From: Rodentibacter genomosp. 1
Lineage (GTDB): Bacteria; Pseudomonadota; Gammaproteobacteria; Enterobacterales; Pasteurellaceae
DNA: 64,000 nucleotides
Direction of reading: 5' to 3'
NCBI RefSeq assembly: GCF_001999285.1
Contig: NZ_MLHN01000002.1
Span: forward strand, 1 to 64,000
Position numbers and translations under genes: made by a program. The number at the start of each line of letters is the position of its first letter. The first letter of the stretch is position 1. Shown here piece by piece: positions 60,026 to 64,000 of this stretch. The notes under the pieces are model-generated. The model ran no database searches, was not told the origin of the DNA, and worked only from the letters and a program-made list of their open reading frames with translations.

Positions 60026-62245
60026 TCACTTTTCATTAATTAACCTAAAATCCCCTAAACTCTCGCCCCAACCAAAGGCTTGAGCCAACGGAATTTTCAC
60101 TTCTTCTAAATAAACATGGTCGTTTTCACAACAAATCCACCGATAGTCATTAAGCCGTAACCGCCCATATTTCATCAACATATCAATTTGACGTGGTTTT
60201 AATGGAAAACCGATAGGCAACATCAATTCATTAGCCTGTTGTTCGATTTTTGAACGGTTACAGTTACTGACACAAGTCCAAGTCCAAGTCCAAGTCCAAG
60301 TCCAAGTCCAAGCGGCGCGCTGCGCCTTGTTTGTTTCGGTGGACTCCGAATCGGCAGACGTGGAAACCACACCGCCTTTCTTAATCACCCAATTTTTCAC
60401 TTTGGTGATAATGGTTTTTAAACTAAATCTGTTTTTCACCCCCACAATTTTCTTTCTGGTTTCGCCGTATTTATTCGGCTCGGTTTCTTCATACTCAATG
60501 CAAATCGGCTGATCGCAACGTTTCACCATTGCCCCGCCTTGCACATTCAAATAACTGCCAAAACAGCCCACATCAGCCACCGCACGTCCGGTGTCTAATA
60601 CATCATCATCGGCATAAGATGCCATGGCATCATCAATCTTGCGTAACTCACGCCATGTCGAAATTGGCGGTGTGCCGTAGAATTGAAATTGACGAATGCC
60701 CCAAAGATTCGCCCATGCACTCACACGCATCACGTTTTCACGCAAGGTTAAATCTTCCACTTCATCTGATTTTTCGTTTGCCTGTTTGCCGGCATAGATA
60801 TTTTTTGCGATATATTTCGCAATGTAGCCAATGGCAGAACCTTTTTCAGGATCGATTTCATCCACCTTACAACGGTGTTTTTTCGCCCCAAATTCTTCTC
60901 CATCAAGCTCCAATGCTTTTTTCTTGAATAACTTAATCACCGTTTCTTTGTGTTCCGGTGCGACATAAATCAGTAAATGCCAGTGTGGTGTGCCGTCATG
61001 GTGCGGCTCTACACCACGAAAACCGAAAAAGCCAATATCTCGTTTGGCAAATTGCGCACGCAACTGTGCCCACACTTTGTTTAAATAACGTTGGGTATCT
61101 CGTGGGCTTGCCCCTTGCCATTTCTTATTATTTGTCCCATTGCTATGCACTGCATGGAAAGAAGAGGGTGCAGTCAAGGTTAAAAACAACGAAACATAGT
61201 GGTTTTCCTCTGCCCATTCATCAATGCCACGCAAGCGGTTCATCATCTCGTTAAAACGAATGGCGGGATTGCCCGAAGAACGTTTCCACATATCAATCAA
61301 CGGCATTTGTTCCGTTGCATCTTCAAGATTCTCAAGCACCATCTGTTCAAGAAATGCCATGGTTTCCGCACGTTGTGCACGGTAATCACTCAACGCACTT
61401 TGCGAAACATAAGGGCTGACTTTTGCCGAAACTGCACCACAACCAATTTCCACATGCTCTTTTAATCGTTTTTGTGCCGTTTTTAGCCGGCGAAACCAAT
61501 GTTTTTCACAGACGGATTTTTGCAAATCAATGTCAATTTTGTTCACATCTAAAAAAGGGTTCTCAAGAAACGCGTGCCAGTTTTTAAACGGAAAACCAAT
61601 ATCCGCACAGACTTCACCGCACAATCGATACATCTCATGCACAAGATCGCCAAAATCATCAACAGTGATTTCCCCTTTTGCCTTGCGTTCTGCTTGCTCA
61701 TTGACAAAATCAGATTGCAAACGGGAAAACAACATAGCCAGTTTGTATGCCATTTCTTTTAACTGGTGTTCAGCCAACAAATAAAAGGGCAACTGAGGAA
61801 TGTGTTTACCCTTTGAAAGTGCAACTGCACGAGAGTGAGTATCCCGTTCCGCTAGCCAATCAAGGCTAATGTGATAATGTTGAAAAACTGCTTGTAATCG
61901 TTTGGTTAAAATCTCACGCAAATAACTGTTGGCATAAGCTGATTGTTTGTTGCCGAATTTAAACCCAATAGAGCCATCATCAGCGACAGACTCGAAAGCG
62001 CGCAACCAAACATTACGAAAATGCTCTCGTTGACGTTTGCGAGGCAGAACAGCAAGCAGTTTTTCGACATAATCAAATTGATGCGGAGCAGCAGCAAATA
62101 ACGCCATTTGTGCGCTTGTTGCCTGCGCATTGTCTAAAGTGCGGTTGATTTTGACCGCACTCTCCACCATTAACGCCCGTGCTTCTGCCATTGCCTGTTC
62201 GCGCTTGGCAAGATTAAGATCACGTTCAGCTACCCAGTTCATCAT
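60026..62245 (-). CDS. P2 gpA-like rolling-circle replication endonuclease
   Basis: This 739-residue initiator has the metal-binding motif HWHLLIYV near residue 422 and the paired catalytic tyrosines in GYIAKYIAKNIY near 470-475, spaced as in P2 gpA. It nicks the phage origin and starts rolling-circle synthesis. Near residue 645-657 is a (Thr-Trp)6 run from a hexanucleotide repeat. AAAGGATTCA precedes the ATG. An inverted pair of uptake cores lies within codons near the N-terminus (62138-62160). An origin is likely inside the gene, but I could not place it. Confidence 0.93.
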   Translation of the reverse strand: MMNWVAERDLNLAKREQAMAEARALMVESAVKINRTLDNAQATSAQMALFAAAPHQFDYVEKLLAVLPRKRQREHFRNVWLRAFESVADDGSIGFKFGNKQSAYANSYLREILTKRLQAVFQHYHISLDWLAERDTHSRAVALSKGKHIPQLPFYLLAEHQLKEMAYKLAMLFSRLQSDFVNEQAERKAKGEITVDDFGDLVHEMYRLCGEVCADIGFPFKNWHAFLENPFLDVNKIDIDLQKSVCEKHWFRRLKTAQKRLKEHVEIGCGAVSAKVSPYVSQSALSDYRAQRAETMAFLEQMVLENLEDATEQMPLIDMWKRSSGNPAIRFNEMMNRLRGIDEWAEENHYVSLFLTLTAPSSFHAVHSNGTNNKKWQGASPRDTQRYLNKVWAQLRAQFAKRDIGFFGFRGVEPHHDGTPHWHLLIYVAPEHKETVIKLFKKKALELDGEEFGAKKHRCKVDEIDPEKGSAIGYIAKYIAKNIYAGKQANEKSDEVEDLTLRENVMRVSAWANLWGIRQFQFYGTPPISTWRELRKIDDAMASYADDDVLDTGRAVADVGCFGSYLNVQGGAMVKRCDQPICIEYEETEPNKYGETRKKIVGVKNRFSLKTIITKVKNWVIKKGGVVSTSADSESTETNKAQRAAWTWTWTWTWTWTCVSNCNRSKIEQQANELMLPIGFPLKPRQIDMLMKYGRLRLNDYRWICCENDHVYLEEVKIPLAQAFGWGESLGDFRLINEK
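60274..60312. repeat. (AAGTCC)6 hexanucleotide tract inside gpA-like gene
   Basis: Six perfect tandem copies plus AAG, coding for alternating Thr-Trp on the minus strand. A change in copy number keeps the frame and would only lengthen or shorten the TW run, which links the nuclease to the C-terminal domain. Confidence 0.95.
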
Positions 62246-62254
62246 TGAATCCTT

Positions 62255-62566
62255 TTACATCGCCGTATTGGCTAAATATTCACTATGCAATTCAAAGTAT
62301 TCTTTAATTTTGGCGTTGGTCGAATTCACCGCACTAAGTAAATCTTCCAAACTCAACACTTCATATTGCGCCAAGTCATAACGGCGGACTTCTTCAATCG
62401 CACCCCAAACCGTGCTATGCAAACCACCAATGGCACGGGTTTTTTGTTTGCCATGCCAACTATCTTGATCGCCCAAAATTTCCAACACCTGAAAGCGAGT
62501 GCCAATTGGCATAATTTCTAACGTCGCCCCACAATCTAATGCGATACAAATATTTGTTTCTGCCAT
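62255..62566 (-). CDS. Unknown prophage protein (103 residues)
   Basis: This acidic protein has a predicted beta-rich first half (CGATLEIMPIGTRFQVLEIL) and helical second half. It is not recognised. A full TAGGAGGAAAA ribosome site precedes its ATG and overlaps the stop of the 37-residue gene. It is 9 bases before gpA. Confidence 0.75.
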   Translation of the reverse strand: MAETNICIALDCGATLEIMPIGTRFQVLEILGDQDSWHGKQKTRAIGGLHSTVWGAIEEVRRYDLAQYEVLSLEDLLSAVNSTNAKIKEYFELHSEYLANTAM

Positions 62567-62574
62567 TTTTCCTC

Positions 62575-62688
62575 CTAAAAATATTGACTAAGCCAATCCG
62601 CTAACAATCCCAACACGACATTCAACACCGCAGCCAAAAGCATTAAGCCCAACACCGCTACAATGAATCCCACAATTACATCAATCAT
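62575..62688 (-). CDS. Small prophage membrane protein (37 residues)
   Basis: MIDVIVGFIVAVLGLML starts a single long hydrophobic helix; the end is LLADWLSQYF. Its ATG overlaps the TGA of the 80-residue gene upstream (ATGA), and its stop touches the ribosome site of the next gene, so it is firmly part of the operon. Too short for usual gene finding. The role is unknown; a holin-like or superinfection protein is possible. Confidence 0.8.
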   Translation of the reverse strand: MIDVIVGFIVAVLGLMLLAAVLNVVLGLLADWLSQYF

Positions 62689-62927
62689 CTTCTATTCGCT
62701 CTCCACATTGCCCAATCTGCCCGTTTTTTTAATAACTCACGCTTCGCCTTAACCGCCTCATCGCCTTTATCTAAAAATTCTTGAAAGGCAACATTGGCGG
62801 ATTCATCATCGCCTTTGTCCAAGTGGTAAAAGTAGGCAAACAGCTTTTCTTGCGCCTCGTCCATTTTTTTGTATAAATCTTTGGCGGCAAAGGCGAGAGC
62901 GCCACGACTTAAAATAATGGTTGCCAT
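62685..62927 (-). CDS. Unknown prophage protein (80 residues)
   Basis: This charged helical protein (KDLYKKMDEAQEKLFAYFYH, KAKRELLKKRADWAMWRANR) is not recognised. It starts at 62927, directly after the stop of the 120-residue gene. Its stop overlaps the start of the 37-residue membrane gene by ATGA, so translation is coupled. Confidence 0.78.
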   Translation of the reverse strand: MATIILSRGALAFAAKDLYKKMDEAQEKLFAYFYHLDKGDDESANVAFQEFLDKGDEAVKAKRELLKKRADWAMWRANRR

Positions 62928-63290
62928 TTATTTACCTCTTCTGTCTATTCGCAAAAATTCCCGCTCGGTAATACTTTGCGGAAATGCCTTTGAAAGTAAC
63001 CGCACTTTGCGAAAGGCTCTGGCTATCTTGAGTTGCCCTTGTTGGGTATAGTGGTGTAGTTTGTAACCGCTATAATGACGGCTTTTTAAATCGCTCAAAT
63101 CCACTTCGGCGATTGTTAATAAAAATTCGCGAAAACCTTGTTGTAAACGGTCAAAACTCCGTTCAACACGGTAACGGCTCTCACCTTTTAAATAATGCAA
63201 AGACTCATCAATACTGGTGAGCTGTGGTACTGCCACTTGATGTTCTCTACAAAATTTTTCTGCTGCACTTTCTGTTTCTAAAACGTACAC
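62928..63290 (-). CDS. Unknown prophage protein (120 residues)
   Basis: This basic, helical protein has RYRVERSFDRLQQGFREFL in the middle and RREG-like basic residues at the end (FLRIDRRGK). It is not recognised. It sits between the coiled-coil gene and the 80-residue gene with no gap on the downstream side. An uptake core lies in its 3' part. Confidence 0.75.
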   Translation of the reverse strand: MYVLETESAAEKFCREHQVAVPQLTSIDESLHYLKGESRYRVERSFDRLQQGFREFLLTIAEVDLSDLKSRHYSGYKLHHYTQQGQLKIARAFRKVRLLSKAFPQSITEREFLRIDRRGK

Positions 63291-63305
63291 CGTACACCCC
63301 CTCGC

Positions 63306-63575
63306 TTATTTCCCCGTAACGACATCAACCCATTTCTTAAACCAACGTTTCACAGGGTTGTGCCATTTTGCTGTTTCTAGTTCCGCTACACGGTCGTGCA
63401 GCGATTCATTCAGTAAAACCTGTTGGGCGTTTAACCCAACTTGGTGTGCCACATGGCGTTCCAACACCTTCACTTTCAGCTCCAATGCTTTTACCGTTTT
63501 ATTTAACTGCCACACATTCACTCGTTCAGGTTTACATGTATTTCGGCTGTCGTAGGTATATTTTTTGCTTGCCAT
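63306..63575 (-). CDS. Coiled-coil prophage protein (89 residues)
   Basis: A basic N-terminus (MASKKYTYDSRNTCKPERV) precedes a coiled coil with heptad leucines (KALELKVKVLERHVAHQVGL, then RVAELETAK), ending WFKKWVDVVTGK. It is not recognised. It ends 15 bases before the 120-residue gene begins. Confidence 0.75.
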   Translation of the reverse strand: MASKKYTYDSRNTCKPERVNVWQLNKTVKALELKVKVLERHVAHQVGLNAQQVLLNESLHDRVAELETAKWHNPVKRWFKKWVDVVTGK

Positions 63576-63603
63576 TTGCTCAAACTCCTAAATTTTGGTT
63601 GCA

Positions 63604-63639
63604 AAAATCCTGTCGATTGATTTTTATCAAACGACAAGG
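63604..63639 (-). terminator. Terminator after the Ogr-like gene
   Basis: On the minus strand CTTGTCG-T-TTGAT and ATCAA-T-CGACAGG pair with one mismatch and one G-U, followed by ATTTTTG. Confidence 0.7.
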
Positions 63640-63666
63640 GTTAAAAATTAAAGGGAAAATTAAAGA

Positions 63667-63912
63667 TTAATCGGTGTCGATTTCTAACTGACGTTCATCA
63701 ATCTGTCTTAACGGCTTATTCGCCATTAACGCTTCAGGGCGTTCGTTATAAGTTGGTGTTCTCACCCGCGTGATTTGGCTGGTGACTTTCAACTCCGTCC
63801 CGCAATTGTTGCAATAAGCAATCACATCAATCACCAACAACCCGATTTTTTCGGAAGTCCGAACCCGAATATTATTGCTTCCGCAGTTCGTACATTTATG
63901 ATCTACATTCAT
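63667..63912 (-). CDS. Ogr/Delta-like zinc-finger protein
   Basis: This 81-residue protein has CTNC and CNNC pairs (residues 7-10 and 34-37) spaced as in the P2 Ogr/P4 Delta late-gene activators, but with a longer tail. In P2-like phages such proteins turn on the late structural operons. It is separated by a terminator from the early genes to its left. Confidence 0.82.
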   Translation of the reverse strand: MNVDHKCTNCGSNNIRVRTSEKIGLLVIDVIAYCNNCGTELKVTSQITRVRTPTYNERPEALMANKPLRQIDERQLEIDTD

Positions 63913-63969
63913 TCACACACCTTTGTTATACTCAAAACCATTTATCAATATAAAAAACAGGAGTCACCC

Positions 63970-64000
63970 ATGTTTAATAACGAAGACGAAGTGGAAGCCC
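63970..64000 (+). CDS. Start of a plus-strand prophage gene (cut by window end)
   Basis: ATG at 63970 follows CAGGAGTCACCC. Only ten residues are visible (MFNNEDEVEA). The acidic start and divergent orientation from the Ogr-like gene suggest a new transcription unit. The product cannot be named. Confidence 0.5.
   Translation, partial: MFNNEDEVEA

Larger units (their letters stand above)
57604..64000. mobile_element. P2-like prophage, left part, cut by window end
   Basis: It starts after tRNA-Leu with an integrase gene on the plus strand. All early genes to 63912 are on the minus strand: an AlpA-like protein, MazG-like enzyme, gpA-type initiator, several small proteins and an Ogr/Delta zinc finger. 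Tight spacing and unusual small genes contrast with the host region. A plus-strand gene begins at 63970. Structural genes are not seen and would lie to the right. Confidence 0.88.

Noticed and set aside
60529-61465. Several plus-strand open frames of 88-132 codons
   Set aside because: They lie opposite the gpA-like initiator, lack ribosome sites and have shadow-frame composition.

Overview
This AT-rich window looks like the chromosome of a Pasteurellaceae bacterium of the Haemophilus/Aggregatibacter type. More than 30 copies of the Haemophilus-type DNA uptake core AAGTGCGGT occur on both strands, many as inverted pairs inside terminators. Gene order around metY-rimP-nusA-infB, rbfA-truB-tyrA-queF, dapD-purR-ppc, metG-mrp and uspE-fnr is that of this family. 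A chromosomal nadV suggests growth without V factor (NAD). I cannot name the species.

Layout: (1) 1-4200: a frameshifted type IIG-like restriction-modification gene and an IS1595-family transposase with a possible passenger gene. (2) 4200-11400: a sugar-phosphate/nucleoside locus of four genes (GlpQ-like phosphodiesterase, UhpT-like antiporter, GalT, NupG-like permease). It is headed by two perfect LacI-type palindromes and a CRP-like site. It faces an unusual 704-residue regulator that joins a LacI-type N-terminus to an ABC solute-binding domain. Three of the four genes carry frameshifts. (3) 11460-32300: housekeeping genes (prmB, smrB, a LysR regulator, topA, ppc, purR, a 26-residue YnhF-like membrane peptide, dapD, tehB, metG, mrp, an adenosine deaminase), then ygiW-qseB-qseC with a QseB-type CTTAA-N6-CTTAA box, a yecE-like gene and a DUF1439 gene. 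(4) 32500-47420: initiator tRNA, rimP-nusA-infB, then an 8.8 kb island between infB and rbfA-truB. The island holds yiaW/yiaV-like genes, nadV and a three-gene operon: a leucine-rich-variant (LRV) repeat protein, a protein with a long Gly/Ala/Val-rich amphipathic tail, and an AAA+ ATPase fused to the same repeats. (5) 47500-57400: tyrA with tandem TyrR-like boxes, queF, DUF2310, csdE, csdA, a thermonuclease, lrgA/lrgB, a dGTPase-like gene, uspE and fnr. (6) 57500-64000: tRNA-Leu(CAA) followed by the left part of a P2-like prophage (integrase with a LexA-type box upstream, AlpA/excisionase-like protein, MazG-like enzyme, gpA-type rolling-circle initiator, small early genes, Ogr/Delta-like zinc finger), which runs off the window.

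The best candidate for an undescribed system is the LRV / amphipathic protein / AAA+-LRV operon at 40953-45670. It has its own palindromic site, two genes sharing one 26-residue repeat, a recent 156-bp internal duplication and an in-frame stop that cuts off further repeats. The second is the LacI-plus-solute-binding-protein regulator and its decaying target operon. A roughly 70-bp double-hairpin repeat with a conserved tail occurs in four full or partial copies between genes.
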